A DNA stretch of 64,000 nucleotides from Planctomycetaceae bacterium. Its GTDB lineage: Bacteria; Planctomycetota; Phycisphaerae; UBA1845; UTPLA1. The notes beneath the pieces were generated by a model that did not search any database, was not told where the DNA came from, and saw nothing but the letters and a program-made list of their open reading frames with translations. Within the stretch, counting starts at the first letter, position 1; every line of letters begins with the position of its first letter. Of this stretch, positions 42,912 to 51,940 are shown in pieces. Position numbers and translations under genes: made by a program. The stretch is taken from the NCBI GenBank assembly GCA_006969385.1, contig CP030884.1, positions 2,046,001 to 2,110,000 on the forward strand, read 5' to 3'.

Positions 42912-43307
42912 GGAATAAGCGAAGGGCGAATGGCGAATGGCAAAAGGCGAAGTTAGAAGTGCAAAGTCAGAAATGCAAAATGCGAAATATCAAATCTCAA
43001 ATTTCAAATCTCGAATTTGAAATTTGGAATAAGTGGGTTTCGCTGGTTGCGTAATTTTCTGACATTGCAAGGCTTCGGAGCCGCTTCGGATTTCCCATTC
43101 ACGCGTTTCGAAGGCGGCCAAAAGGGGGCTGAAACGGTTGGGGGGTGTTGAGACTGGTGTCGGATCAATAACAGAGGTGCACTGATGGAATCTTGGTCCT
43201 CATCTTCAATCACCAAATCACACAATCGCCAATTCACCAAACGCAACAGTAAGTAAACCGCGCGGCCACAGCTTACACGGCGGCTCAAGGCTAACTCGAT
43301 TTACCTC
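42912..43307. other. Intergenic region between thyA and folA
   Basis: 396 bp with no gene. An 11-bp stem (AAATTTCAAAT, 42999-43009, with 43015-43025) forms a hairpin that may end the thyA transcript. Nearby are imperfect runs of CAAATCTCAAATTTC type, apparently a decayed short tandem repeat. Confidence 0.5.
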
Positions 43308-43880
43308 ATGAAACTCTCCATCATCACCGCCATGAATCAGGATCGCGTCATCGGCAAGGGCGGTCAGTTGCCGTGGCATTTGCCGGAAGACTTGAAATTT
43401 TTCAAACGCCAAACGGCGGGCACGGCCGTCATCATGGGGCGCAAGACGTATGAATCGATGGGGCGACCTTTGCCGCGTCGACGCAACCTGATCATCACGC
43501 GGCAAAAGGATTATCAACCTACCATGCCGTCGCGACCACCGCCCGACGATCCCGCGTTGGAAGTGCTATTCGCCGCCGACGATGCCGATGCGCGGCGCAG
43601 TGACGATCAAACCTGCGTCGATGCGTTCAACGATTTGCAATCGGCCATCGATTGTTGTCGTCGCCGTAACGAGCCGCGCGCCTTTGTTATTGGAGGCGCT
43701 CAGATCTATCAGCAAGCGCTCGAACAAGATGTCGTCGACGAAATGCTGATCACGCACATCGATCAACCCAACATCGACGGTGATGCTTACTTTCCCAACT
43801 TCGATGAATCGAAATGGCGCGACGACGGGCCGGTCGATGACAGTTTTTCACTTGCCCGGCGTTACGTTCGCGTTCGTTGA
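43308..43880 (+). CDS. folA: Dihydrofolate reductase
   Basis: 190 residues, longer than the usual 160. Conserved parts are SIITAMNQDRVIGKGGQLPW, HLPEDLKFFKR, VIMGRKTYESMGRPLPRR, AFVIGGAQIYQQAL and DGDAYFPNF. An insertion of about 30 residues rich in Asp, Pro and Ala (TMPSRPPPDDPALEVLFAAD) follows LIITRQ. It reduces dihydrofolate to tetrahydrofolate and closes the thymidylate cycle with thyA just upstream. Confidence 0.95.
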   Translation: MKLSIITAMNQDRVIGKGGQLPWHLPEDLKFFKRQTAGTAVIMGRKTYESMGRPLPRRRNLIITRQKDYQPTMPSRPPPDDPALEVLFAADDADARRSDDQTCVDAFNDLQSAIDCCRRRNEPRAFVIGGAQIYQQALEQDVVDEMLITHIDQPNIDGDAYFPNFDESKWRDDGPVDDSFSLARRYVRVR

Positions 43881-43933
43881 AGTCGAGAAGAACAGGTGCG
43901 CCAATTATGTCGCATGCATACGCACTGGCGAGA

Positions 43934-43959
43934 GTAGGGTGGGTTGTACTCAACCCACC
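43934..43959. repeat. GTAGGGTGGGT-type palindromic repeat
   Basis: GTAGGGTGGGTTG-TACT-CAACCCACC: a 9-bp stem. It is of the same family as the two copies at 44550-44622 and a degenerate one at 45895-45920. Confidence 0.7.
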
Positions 43960-43993
43960 GAAGCACTCAATGCAGGTATAGATTTCGAAGCGC

Positions 43994-44527
43994 CTAACTC
44001 GTCGTCGCCGCTTCTTCAATCGGCGAACCATCCATATTCTCGTCACCGCTGGGTCCATAAGCCGTCGGCACGCGGCAGCCCATCAGTCGTAGGTAGACAC
44101 CCAGTTGGCCGCGATGATGGTAGATATGGTTCATTAGAATGTTGCGTATCACGCCGATGCGTGGCATCTCGAAAACCACTTCGTCGCCGCGCACGGCGCG
44201 CCAGGGTTGCATCATCTGTTCGTCGGTAATGGTCGGCAGCTTTTCGTTGACGAATTGCACGCTGGCGTCTTGTGCTGCCAGAATCTCTTGCGTGTTACTC
44301 GGTAGCGTGTCTTGCGGCTTCATGTTGTTGGAGTCAAACGTGTCGGCAAGCGCCATTTCCATGATACCTTTTTGCGAGGCGGCGATATGCAGGCCGAGCT
44401 TACCTGCCGACATCGATTTTTCGTGCGGTTGCCAATTGAGTTTGTCGTTAGGGATGCGCTCCAAAAAGCGGCGCGTGGTCTTGGCTTCGCGGTTGAATTC
44501 GTCGAGAAACATCTGTGAAAGGTTCAT
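43994..44527 (-). CDS. DinB-like protein
   Basis: 177 residues from the ATG at 44527 with AAGGAAA upstream. It is a four-helix DinB/YfiT-type protein: FLDEFNREAKTTRRFLERIP at the start, AGKLGLHIAASQKGIMEMAL with a first ligand His, and ILMNHIYHHRGQLGVYLRLM carrying the HxxHHxxQ-type metal ligands. DinB-like proteins bind a metal and act in thiol-dependent or stress-related chemistry, mostly unknown. It is flanked by REP-like palindromes on both sides. Confidence 0.85.
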   Translation of the reverse strand: MNLSQMFLDEFNREAKTTRRFLERIPNDKLNWQPHEKSMSAGKLGLHIAASQKGIMEMALADTFDSNNMKPQDTLPSNTQEILAAQDASVQFVNEKLPTITDEQMMQPWRAVRGDEVVFEMPRIGVIRNILMNHIYHHRGQLGVYLRLMGCRVPTAYGPSGDENMDGSPIEEAATTS

Positions 44528-44549
44528 TGGTGGTTTCCTTTTTTCAGTT

Positions 44550-44622
44550 GTAGGGTGGGTAGTACTCAACCCACCATCGGTTATCGCGTGTGTTTCGGTG
44601 GGTCGAGTAGGACCCACCCTAC
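44550..44622. repeat. Inverted pair of GTAGGGTGGGT-type palindromes
   Basis: 44550-44575 and 44597-44622 lie in opposite orientation with 21 bp between them. Each contains GGTGGGT near ACCCACC, and the outer bases GTAGGG and CCCTAC also pair. They form a BIME-like unit between the DinB-like gene and the TetR gene. Confidence 0.75.
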
Positions 44623-44674
44623 ATGTATTTCAATCATCGCGTCGTCGTTGTGATCGATCCTCTTTCCCTGACGT

Positions 44675-45310
44675 TCATGATTCCGTTGCCTTCTCCGCAT
44701 CCGTCGCGCCAATCTGTTGCAAGATGTATTGGCTGACGTGCGACACGTTGCTTTCGATCACGCTTACGTCGCGCGAGGCTTTGAAAAGAATCAGCGCGCC
44801 TTGGATTGTGCCGATCCAAAGCCGCGCGAGGGCGGTAGTGTCGACAGTTGTCTGTTTTTCATTGGCGGCCGCGGCGAGCAATGTTTGAAAGCGCTCATGC
44901 GCCTTGGTGAAACACTGATTCGAGCGCTCGCGCAGGGCCGGGTGGCTTTCGGAGATCTCTTGCACCGTGGTGCCGGGCAGGCACGAGGCAAAGGTTTTCG
45001 GGTCGGCCAAAAACGCGATGCTGCGTCGCATGTACGTCGCCAAAATGGTGACGGCGTCGGCACCGTCGCCGGCGGTCGCCGTGTGACCGGCATCCCAGCC
45101 GGCCATCCGTTCGTCCCACTTGTCCATACATGCCTCGGCGAGGGCCTCCTTGCTGGCAAAATGGTGAAAAAACGCCCCCTTGCTCACGCCCGCCGCCGCA
45201 CAGATCGCGTCCACGGGGGTGGCGACGTAACCGTGACGGCGGAAGAGGTCGACACCGGCGAAAATGAGCTTTTCGGGGGCGGGAACGGGTTTTTCGGCGG
45301 TCTTGGGCAT
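44675..45310 (-). CDS. TetR/AcrR-family transcriptional regulator
   Basis: 211 residues. The N-terminal HTH is typical: EKLIFAGVDLFRRHGYVATP, VDAICAAAGVSKGAFFHHFA and SKEALAEAC. The C-terminal ligand domain resembles the TetR_C group with GTTVQEISESHPALRERSNQ and LARLWIGTIQGALILFKASR. It probably represses itself: a palindrome lies 15-30 bp upstream of its start. No obvious target gene is divergent to it; the ligand is unknown. Confidence 0.93.
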   Translation of the reverse strand: MPKTAEKPVPAPEKLIFAGVDLFRRHGYVATPVDAICAAAGVSKGAFFHHFASKEALAEACMDKWDERMAGWDAGHTATAGDGADAVTILATYMRRSIAFLADPKTFASCLPGTTVQEISESHPALRERSNQCFTKAHERFQTLLAAAANEKQTTVDTTALARLWIGTIQGALILFKASRDVSVIESNVSHVSQYILQQIGATDAEKATES

Positions 45311-45324
45311 GACTTGTAGGATAG

Positions 45325-45340
45325 TACCGACTGGTTGGTA
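45325..45340. promoter_or_regulatory. Palindromic operator near the TetR start
   Basis: TACCGACTGGTTGGTA is an inverted repeat with one mismatched pair. It has the ACCGAC-n-GTCGGT look of known TetR/AcrR operators and lies 15-30 bp upstream of the TetR ATG, a normal autoregulatory position. Confidence 0.65.
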
Positions 45341-45469
45341 TGTTTGTCAGGGGGGGCTGAGGGAGATCGAAGGTTTTTAAAAAACATTCACAGAACTGTG
45401 GCAGGTGATGGTTGCAGAATGAAATTCGGTGGCCCGTTTACGATTACCGTCACTCATTGCGAGTCCCAA

Positions 45470-45820
45470 TTACTCATGCCCGCTTTCCTCATTAGTGTCT
45501 TTGTCGTCCCGCCAAATTGATGCGTTACAGTTCATACATCGCGCGGAAAACGAATTGAACCGAACCAATCCATCCGCCGGCCGTTTTGTGAAACAACGCT
45601 TATTGCACTTCGGGCATCGTGAGCTTGCGTACAAAACAACGAACAGCATGTACGAACCGAATAACGCTACGCCGAGTACCTCTAGGGTGCCGACGCTCAG
45701 TGGTCGTACCTCGTTCGGCAACCCCCCGAGAGGTGAGATGAGGATGAGCAAGGCAACCGAACAAATCGCACAATGCGCTCGGCGTCGAATTGTCTTGAAG
45801 CCGCGAGCCATACATGTCAT
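45470..45820 (-). CDS. Two-TM protein with zinc ribbon
   Basis: 116 residues: two membrane helices (AICSVALLILISPLGGL and LEVLGVALFGSYMLFVVLYA) and a cytoplasmic zinc ribbon (RCPKCNKRCF with ARCMNCNASIW). FNSFSARCMNC resembles the ends of small planctomycete zinc-ribbon membrane proteins. No function known. It is AT-richer than the core genes around it. Confidence 0.6.
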   Translation of the reverse strand: MTCMARGFKTIRRRAHCAICSVALLILISPLGGLPNEVRPLSVGTLEVLGVALFGSYMLFVVLYASSRCPKCNKRCFTKRPADGLVRFNSFSARCMNCNASIWRDDKDTNEESGHE

Positions 45821-45894
45821 TATCGCGGCGTCAACACGTGCTTAGCCATTCCAATCCGTCGCAAATAATGGAACGGCGTGGGATCGCGTGTCTT

Positions 45895-45920
45895 GGTGGG
45901 CCGAGTACGACCAACTCTAC
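45895..45920. repeat. Degenerate GTAGGGTGGGT-type palindrome
   Basis: GGTGGGCCGAGTACGACCAACTCTAC matches the minus-orientation element 44597-44622 with several changes. Decayed copy. Confidence 0.55.
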
Positions 45921-45928
45921 TGCTTCTA

Positions 45929-46480
45929 TTAGGTGGTTCGGACCTCGTGAAAATAAAGTCCCGTGCCTGCGTGAGCAGTAACGCAGTCGACAAACCGCTG
46001 ACTGCAAATTGCTGTGCCTCGGAAACCTTTCGCCATAAATAAATCTTGGTCTCGTATCGCCGACGAATCCAATGTGAGTACGGTGAATCGATGGAGAAAT
46101 CCTGTGTTCACCGACGGATCGGACTCCTGCCAGTTTATGCAATCGATTTCTTTGAGTACCTGAATAATGGAATAGCCTCTCACGCGCCTAGCTGACTCGG
46201 TAACCTGAATCGGCGCATGAAAAGTCTTGATGTTCATCTTGATTAGACGCTCTAGGTGAGAGAACAATCGATCGGAAACAACGTACCAACCGAGATGGTT
46301 ATTCGGGAAATCATTCAGTGGCAGGTCCTTTTCCCTCACAAACAGCCGAACATACTCTGGGAGCTCGCGAACTTCTTTGGGTTTCTTTATTAGAGCGTAA
46401 TTGAAATCTCGGATTTCGTAGTAATCTAGGTTTCCGCGTTTGGGCAAATCAAAGTCGTGCCGTACTTCGTAATATTTCAT
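45929..46480 (-). CDS. Imm11 (DUF1629)-like immunity protein
   Basis: 183 residues. Features that fit the Imm11 family are GWYVVSDRLFSHLERLIKMN in the middle, GYSIIQVLKEIDCINWQESD, and the end AICSQRFVDCVTAHAGTGLY followed by FHEV. The family protects against toxins of polymorphic secretion systems and is often found orphaned. The gene has lower G+C than its neighbours and no toxin gene next to it. Cytoplasmic. Confidence 0.72.
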   Translation of the reverse strand: MKYYEVRHDFDLPKRGNLDYYEIRDFNYALIKKPKEVRELPEYVRLFVREKDLPLNDFPNNHLGWYVVSDRLFSHLERLIKMNIKTFHAPIQVTESARRVRGYSIIQVLKEIDCINWQESDPSVNTGFLHRFTVLTLDSSAIRDQDLFMAKGFRGTAICSQRFVDCVTAHAGTGLYFHEVRTT

Positions 46481-46556
46481 TGCAGACCATCGTCAATCCG
46501 TATCTACGGTACTCGTGTTTATTCGGCGAGATTGTTGTATTGTGCGTTGGCTAAAA

Positions 46557-46592
46557 CCCTCACCCCGGCCCTCTCCCTGCGAGGGAGAGGGA
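46557..46592. repeat. CCCTCACCCCGGCCCTCTCCC-type dispersed repeat (copy 1)
   Basis: A 36-bp element with a CTCTCCCT-GCG-AGGGAGAG stem. The same element with one substitution is at 58793-58828. It is a widely seen bacterial dispersed hairpin of REP type. Confidence 0.75.
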
Positions 46593-46628
46593 GAATAGGT
46601 CACTCACTTTTCAAATCTGATTGAGGTG

Positions 46629-46877
46629 CTACGACGGCCCAACCTCCACCCTCCCATCAAAATACCCTTCAAACCTCGGCCAAATAAAATCCGCAACTTT
46701 CCGACCCTGCACCAATCCCGCGTCGTTGTCCGTGCGAATGTGGTAGCCGCCCCAGAGGCGGAACATGGCGGCCATTTGGGCGGTGGCGCTGAAGGTGGGC
46801 ATCGAGAGGGTGACGGCACAGCTTTCGTGATCGTGCAGTCGCTGGTCGGGTTTGCCGTTGACCATCTGCATTACCAT
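46629..46877 (-). pseudogene. C-terminal remnant of a vanadium haloperoxidase/PAP2-like protein
   Basis: The frame reads VTLSMPTFSATAQMAAMFRL and WGGYHIRTDNDAGLVQGRKV, then ADFIWPRF. This matches the last conserved helices of vanadium-dependent haloperoxidases and related PAP2-type phosphatases, where a PSGH-x-TFSAA stretch and a WGG-H-R-D active-site helix occur. The PSGHS part is replaced and the N-terminal 300-400 residues are absent, as the exporter genes begin directly upstream. It is a decayed or truncated gene. Confidence 0.55.
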
Positions 46878-46977
46878 GCATTGAAAGCCTGGACCTCTTA
46901 CCGATCGGTAATGCGGCCGATGTAACCATCGCTGACGAATTCAAAAGCGCCTTTGCTGCGGCTGCCAGAAAGTTGAA

Positions 46978-48303
46978 TCAATCCTCCCTGACCTTCATGC
47001 CGTCCCGCAACTCGCGCGATGGTGCGATGACGACGCGATCGTTCTCGTTGACACCTTCTTGCACCTCGGCTTCGTGATCGTTCATGATGCCGAGCGTGAG
47101 AATTTGTTCCTGTACCGTGTTGGCGCGAATGACGAAGGTGTGCCATTGCCCGTCGGCATCGCGAAACAAGGCCGAGCGCGGAATGATAACGGCATCTTCG
47201 ACAGCGGCGTGAATGATCTTGACGTCGACGCGATATTCGGCACCCAAAGATTGGGGCCGATCATCAAAGGCGATGACGACGGGCACGCGCTGTTGTTCCA
47301 CGCCCAACGAGCTGACTTTTTTAAAGCCCTCGGGAAAGATACGCATGACGCGGCCGCGCGTGCTGCCGCCGGGTAGGCCGGTGCCGCTGATCTCAACCGG
47401 GTTGCCGACCGAGAGCGCCAACGCGCGCTCGGTAAGGACTTCGGCGACGACTTCGAGTTCTTCCAAGCGACCGAGCGTGAGCAGCGGCGTGCCCGCGTTG
47501 AGATATTGGCGGCGCGTTTGCTGGCGCGAGAGTACGACACCATCGATGGGGCTGGTCATGGTCGCGCGCTGCAGGTTGCGCCGTTGTAAGTCCAACTCGA
47601 CCCGCGCTTCATCGAGTTCGCGTTCGAGTTGTTGCTGTTCGAACGACTTGCGGTCTTTGTAGTCGCGAATGAACTTGGGCCCGATGTAGCTGACGGCAGC
47701 CAGCGTTTTGAGGGCCGCTAATTCTAACTGATCGCCGCGATATTCCGCCGTGGCCCGGCGCGCTTCGGTCTCGGCCTGACGGTATTCGCGTTTGGATGCC
47801 GCGTCGCGCTCGATCAGTCCACGCAAACGCGTGGCTTCGGATTGGGCAAACTCGGCGATGGCCTGGGAGGCTTCGATCTTGGCTTCGGCAGCGCGCACGG
47901 TTTCGTCAATGGCCTGCACCGTGGCCAAGGTTTCGACCATCATGTTGTCTTCGAGGCGATGATCGGATTCTTTGGCGAGCTTGGTTTCAAGAATGGCGAT
48001 GCGCTGTTGGGCTTGGCTGACGCGATCTTGTAAGTCGTTCAACTCCAGCCGGGCGACGGTTTGACCTTGCTTGACGGCGTCACCTTCGCGCAGGTCGATG
48101 CGTTCCAGCCAACCGGCAATCGGGTTGGAGATAAGGTACGTATGGGGCAGGCGGGTGATGGCACGCTCTTCGACGAACGCGCGGATTTCCCCTTTGCGGA
48201 TCGCCACGGTCTCGACCACAGCTTCGGGCTGCATCGATTGCCAACCGATTAATGCCACCACGAGCACAAGACCCGCGACGATCAAGATGCGTTTGGTATT
48301 CAC
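46978..48303 (-). CDS. HlyD/MacA-type periplasmic adaptor of an ABC exporter
   Basis: 441 residues. An N-terminal membrane anchor (ILIVAGLVLVVALIGW) is followed by the split biotinyl-lipoyl domain (PIAGWLERIDLREGDAVKQG, then MTSPIDGVVLSRQQTRRQYL) with a long helical hairpin (about 95-250) between, then the beta-barrel and membrane-proximal domain (VPVVIAFDDRPQSLGAEYRV, IIPRSALFRDADGQWHTFVI). It links an inner-membrane ABC transporter to an outer-membrane channel. Third gene of an ATPase-permease-adaptor operon, 6 bp after the permease. No outer-membrane factor is in view. Confidence 0.93.
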   Translation of the reverse strand: MNTKRILIVAGLVLVVALIGWQSMQPEAVVETVAIRKGEIRAFVEERAITRLPHTYLISNPIAGWLERIDLREGDAVKQGQTVARLELNDLQDRVSQAQQRIAILETKLAKESDHRLEDNMMVETLATVQAIDETVRAAEAKIEASQAIAEFAQSEATRLRGLIERDAASKREYRQAETEARRATAEYRGDQLELAALKTLAAVSYIGPKFIRDYKDRKSFEQQQLERELDEARVELDLQRRNLQRATMTSPIDGVVLSRQQTRRQYLNAGTPLLTLGRLEELEVVAEVLTERALALSVGNPVEISGTGLPGGSTRGRVMRIFPEGFKKVSSLGVEQQRVPVVIAFDDRPQSLGAEYRVDVKIIHAAVEDAVIIPRSALFRDADGQWHTFVIRANTVQEQILTLGIMNDHEAEVQEGVNENDRVVIAPSRELRDGMKVRED

Positions 48304-48309
48304 GTTGCG

Positions 48310-50688
48310 TTACTCCTTCACTTGCACTCCGGCGAGCCAGTCGAGCCGGCGAATTTTGTAATAGACGACCCACTGCGCGATTACGATAAAGCAGCAGGAA
48401 ATCAGCAGAGGCCAAGCCACGGCCGTCCAACGGAAGATGACCGGCATACGAAACAACTCGGTGTCGTAGGCCCGAGCCAATAAGAGCACGAGTCCGTAGC
48501 CCATGGGTACGGCGAGTATTAGCCCGAGGCCGAACAAGATGGCGTTTTGACGCAGATAGATACCAGCGATCTCGGTGGGTTGATAACCCAAGACGCGCAG
48601 TGTTGAGATTTCGCGCGTGCGATCGCCGATTTCGACGGTGGCGAGATTAATCAAACTGCCGCAACCGATAACGCCGGCGAAGAGAATCATGGTGCCCAAC
48701 GAAAAGCGCAGCGAGCGCACGAAGGTGCCTTCGATGCTTTGCTGCGCGTCGCGATTGAGGCTGAGCGCTTGGGCGTTGGGGAGTTGTTTGATCTGTTCGA
48801 AAAAGGCAGGGCGCTGGTGGTCGTCGATCAGCGCTTGGATGCCCGTCACGCTTGCTGGTTCGCCCACGACATCGCTGAGATAGGAAAGACTGGCGTAGCA
48901 ATCGAGGCCGATGAAGCTGTCGACGGTGCCCGCAACGTATGCCGAGCGCGGTTCGGGACGACCGCGGATGGGTTTGAGTTCGAGGGTGTCGCCGGGCTCG
49001 ACTTGTAAAAGCGATGCCAGCTTCTCGGAAAGCAACAGCCCTTCGGCAGGAATATTGATCGGCGTTAGGTCCTGATGCCGCGGCATGGTCAGCAAGTGAT
49101 CTTCGGTTAGGCCCACGATGGCTTGCCGGCGGCTGAAGCGACCGTGACGCAGGTCGCAGACAATGCCGAAGGTCGGTTCGGCGAATAAAACGGCGGGCAG
49201 CGCGCGGCCTTCTTGTAAGGCTTCGGTGTTGCGTGCGTCGCGCATGCCGATGGTGGCGTTGCCACGCATCGTGTGTTCGAATTGAAACGCCACCATATAT
49301 AGCGCGGCGTCGAAGAAGCTAAAGGTCATGATCATGATCGAGCCGGCCAGGGCGGTGGCGACGATACCGCTCAGCGTGCGACCTTTGTTACGAAAGACAT
49401 CGCGCAGGGCAAGGTGAGTCTTGAAATCGAGGCGACGCCATAGCCACTGCCAGCGTTCGAGCAAGATGGCTTTGCCCTTTTCGGGCGGCTTGGCGCGCAT
49501 CGACTCGGCGGGCTGCAATTTCAGTACCCGTCGTGCCCCGCGCAGGGCACCTAGTACGGCAAATGCGAGGCTGATCAGAATGCCGTGCAGCATCAGGTCG
49601 GGATAGGTGCGCATGAGATAGCGGGGGAAGTGATAGAAATCGCGATAGACATCGATCAGCGCGTGGCACAGGCCCAAGCCGACGAGGCAGCCGGCCAACC
49701 CGCCAAGCAGACCAACGAATAGGCCGAAGCGTACGTAGTGATTGAACAGCACCGCATTCGAATAGCCCACCGCCTTGAGCGTGCCGATGGTGATGCGTTG
49801 GCGTTCGACGAGGCGCCGCAGCAAGACGCTGAGCGCCATCGCCGCCACGGCTAAGAACACGACGGGCGTGACGCGGGCGCTAACGCGCAGGCCGTTGATC
49901 TCGTCGCTAAGAAAACGATGCGAAGCCTGTCGTTCGCGTTGGATGGCATCGAACACGCCGAAGGGCTCTAAGCGGCGCTCGATGTCATCGAGTAATGCGG
50001 TGCGCTGAGCCGCGGAGATGTCGGTGTAGCGCCCCACGATATTGTTGGCGGCATCCTGAAAGTCGAGCACATCCCGCGCGAAGCGTTCTTTGATATACAG
50101 CACGCCGAAGTGTTCGGGGTCTGGTATCAAATCGCCTGCGCCACGCACAAGATACACGTATTCGGGGCTGACGCAGGTGCCGGCGACCGTAAATGCCTCG
50201 CGGCGACGATTGAGAATCAGGTGAATCCGATCACCGGGATGCAAATCGTGTTGCCGGGCAAAGGCATCGCTGATGATGACCTCTTCATCGCGATCGGTGG
50301 AAAAGCCGCTACCGCGAATCAGGTAGAGATCGTTGAGGGTGGTATCATCGCGCCGTTCGGGGAATGAGATGAGGCGACCGTTAATGGGGCGCGTCTGCGC
50401 GGGTAAGTCGAGGATGACATCGAAAACGATACGCGCTTGCAAGGCGGCGATGCCGTCGCGTTCGGCCAGACGCTCAACCGTTGTGAGCGGCACCTTCTTC
50501 ACATCTATCCAAAAATCGGCAAAGCGATAGTCGCGGTAATAAGCGGCTTGGCTTGCTTCCAGAATGCGTTGGGCCGAGCCCATACCGACGTAGGAACCCG
50601 CTCCAAACGCGGCGATGACGACGACGGCGACCATCGCGCCGGCGTTTTGCCGCAGTTCGCGCCAGAGCTTGCGATTGAGCGGTGTCAC
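48310..50688 (-). CDS. ABC transporter permease with two FtsX-type domains
   Basis: 792 residues. An initial membrane helix (NAGAMVAVVVIAAFGAGSYV) leads into a large extracytoplasmic MacB-PCD-like domain. An FtsX bundle follows (PVVFLAVAAMALSVLLRRLV, ITIGTLKAVGYSNAVLFNHY), then a second outer domain and a second FtsX bundle (TMILFAGVIGCGSLINLATV, ISTLRVLGYQPTEIAGIYL). It is of the type VII ABC superfamily, which works by mechanotransmission rather than by moving substrate through the membrane. Its size matches two-FtsX permeases of tripartite exporters. It is co-transcribed with its ATPase upstream and adaptor downstream. Confidence 0.93.
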   Translation of the reverse strand: MTPLNRKLWRELRQNAGAMVAVVVIAAFGAGSYVGMGSAQRILEASQAAYYRDYRFADFWIDVKKVPLTTVERLAERDGIAALQARIVFDVILDLPAQTRPINGRLISFPERRDDTTLNDLYLIRGSGFSTDRDEEVIISDAFARQHDLHPGDRIHLILNRRREAFTVAGTCVSPEYVYLVRGAGDLIPDPEHFGVLYIKERFARDVLDFQDAANNIVGRYTDISAAQRTALLDDIERRLEPFGVFDAIQRERQASHRFLSDEINGLRVSARVTPVVFLAVAAMALSVLLRRLVERQRITIGTLKAVGYSNAVLFNHYVRFGLFVGLLGGLAGCLVGLGLCHALIDVYRDFYHFPRYLMRTYPDLMLHGILISLAFAVLGALRGARRVLKLQPAESMRAKPPEKGKAILLERWQWLWRRLDFKTHLALRDVFRNKGRTLSGIVATALAGSIMIMTFSFFDAALYMVAFQFEHTMRGNATIGMRDARNTEALQEGRALPAVLFAEPTFGIVCDLRHGRFSRRQAIVGLTEDHLLTMPRHQDLTPINIPAEGLLLSEKLASLLQVEPGDTLELKPIRGRPEPRSAYVAGTVDSFIGLDCYASLSYLSDVVGEPASVTGIQALIDDHQRPAFFEQIKQLPNAQALSLNRDAQQSIEGTFVRSLRFSLGTMILFAGVIGCGSLINLATVEIGDRTREISTLRVLGYQPTEIAGIYLRQNAILFGLGLILAVPMGYGLVLLLARAYDTELFRMPVIFRWTAVAWPLLISCCFIVIAQWVVYYKIRRLDWLAGVQVKE

Positions 50689-50703
50689 GGTGCCCCTCGC
50701 TTC

Positions 50704-51420
50704 CTACCAATCGATGTCGGCCGCCGCCGCCGGTGCTTCGTTGCGCACGACATCCACGATGCGACCGCTGGTGATCTGCACGCGGCGATCGGCCAGCGCC
50801 GCCAGCGCCGGGTTGTGCGTGATCAGGACGATGGTAAGCGCTTGCTCACGATTGAGCTGTTGCATGGTGCCCAGCACCACGCGTGCGGTTTGCAGATCGA
50901 GCGCGCCGGTGGGTTCGTCGGCCAGTAAGACGTCCGGGCGTTTGGCCAACGCGCGGGCGATGGAAACGCGTTGTTGTTCGCCGCCGGATAGTTGCGCGGG
51001 AAAGTGCGCGGCGCGCTCGGCCAAGCCCACGAGTTCCAACGCCGCCGCCGCATCGAGTGGTTCTTGAACAAGTTCGGTGGCAACCTGCACGTTTTCGAGC
51101 GCGGTTAAGGTGGGCACGAGGTTATAAAACTGGAACACGAAGCCAACCGACTCGCGACGATAGCGCGTCAGATCTTCGTCGCTGAGGGCGGTCAGGTCGC
51201 GCTCTTGAAACCAGACGTGTCCGGCCGTGGGGCGATCGAGCCCGCCGATGAGATTGAGCAACGTGCTTTTGCCCGACCCCGACGGCCCGAGGATAACGAC
51301 AAATTCGCCTTGTTCGACTTCGAGGTTGGCGTCGACCAGCGCCGGCACTTCGAGATCGCCCATTTGAAAGATGCGCGACGCGTTCTCGATGCGGATGGGG
51401 GCGGTGGTGGTCGTGATCAT
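50704..51420 (-). CDS. ABC transporter ATP-binding protein (MacB/LolD type)
   Basis: 238 residues from the ATG at 51420; an in-frame ATG at 51444 is possible. It has Walker A LGPSGSGKSTLLNLIGGLDR, Q-loop FVFQFYNLVPTLTALENV, signature LSGGEQQRVSIARAL, Walker B VLLADEPTGALD and the H-loop TIVLITHNPALAALADR. The ENV and DRPTAG features place it with LolD/MacB-type ATPases. It energises the FtsX permease encoded 15 bp downstream. Confidence 0.96.
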   Translation of the reverse strand: MITTTTAPIRIENASRIFQMGDLEVPALVDANLEVEQGEFVVILGPSGSGKSTLLNLIGGLDRPTAGHVWFQERDLTALSDEDLTRYRRESVGFVFQFYNLVPTLTALENVQVATELVQEPLDAAAALELVGLAERAAHFPAQLSGGEQQRVSIARALAKRPDVLLADEPTGALDLQTARVVLGTMQQLNREQALTIVLITHNPALAALADRRVQITSGRIVDVVRNEAPAAAADIDW

Positions 51421-51940
51421 GGTGTGTATCCCGATCAGTTGCATGCGGACGACTTATTGGTGCCGACATGCATGATGCGCGCGATGAATCAGCATGACAA
51501 GGGCCCGCCGAAGGGGATGCGAAGGTTCCGCACGAACTTCGGCGATCTACCGTTTTGCGCGGTATGGCATCCGTTGCTGGTCGAGACGAAGCAGTGTACT
51601 AGGGAGAGGGGCAACCTGAGTGTATGTTTGAACCAAATTCCGGAGATTGGATTTATGGGGGGGCTCGAAGTGACCTTCGCATACTGGATGGCAGGCCGCG
51701 CGGAAGGCTAAAAAGTGAAGTCCGGTGGAATTCTGACGCCGACTGGGCCGCTCGATGGTTTTGCGTGCCGTAAGCCGTTATTCTATTTGGTAGATCGAGT
51801 CATCGGCCGCTTCTGAATTTTTCGAATAGTGGTTGCGGTCTCCGTCCACAGGGTTACGAACCTCGGCAGTTGTGATGACTCGATACGTGCCAGCGATCTA
51901 ACAGCGAGTTTGGTTAAGGTGCGTGCAAGAGGGCCACATC
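51421..51940. other. Intergenic region with nothing recognised
   Basis: About 520 bp between the divergent exporter operon and the LVIVD-repeat gene. It must hold both promoters. No gene, repeat family or clear hairpin was recognised. Confidence 0.45.

Noticed and set aside
45384..45403. A second end of the 18285-19292 insertion sequence (AACATTCACAGAACTGTGGCA)
   Set aside because: Only about 17 bases match part of the terminal repeat, with no second end or transposase nearby; perhaps a remnant, perhaps chance.
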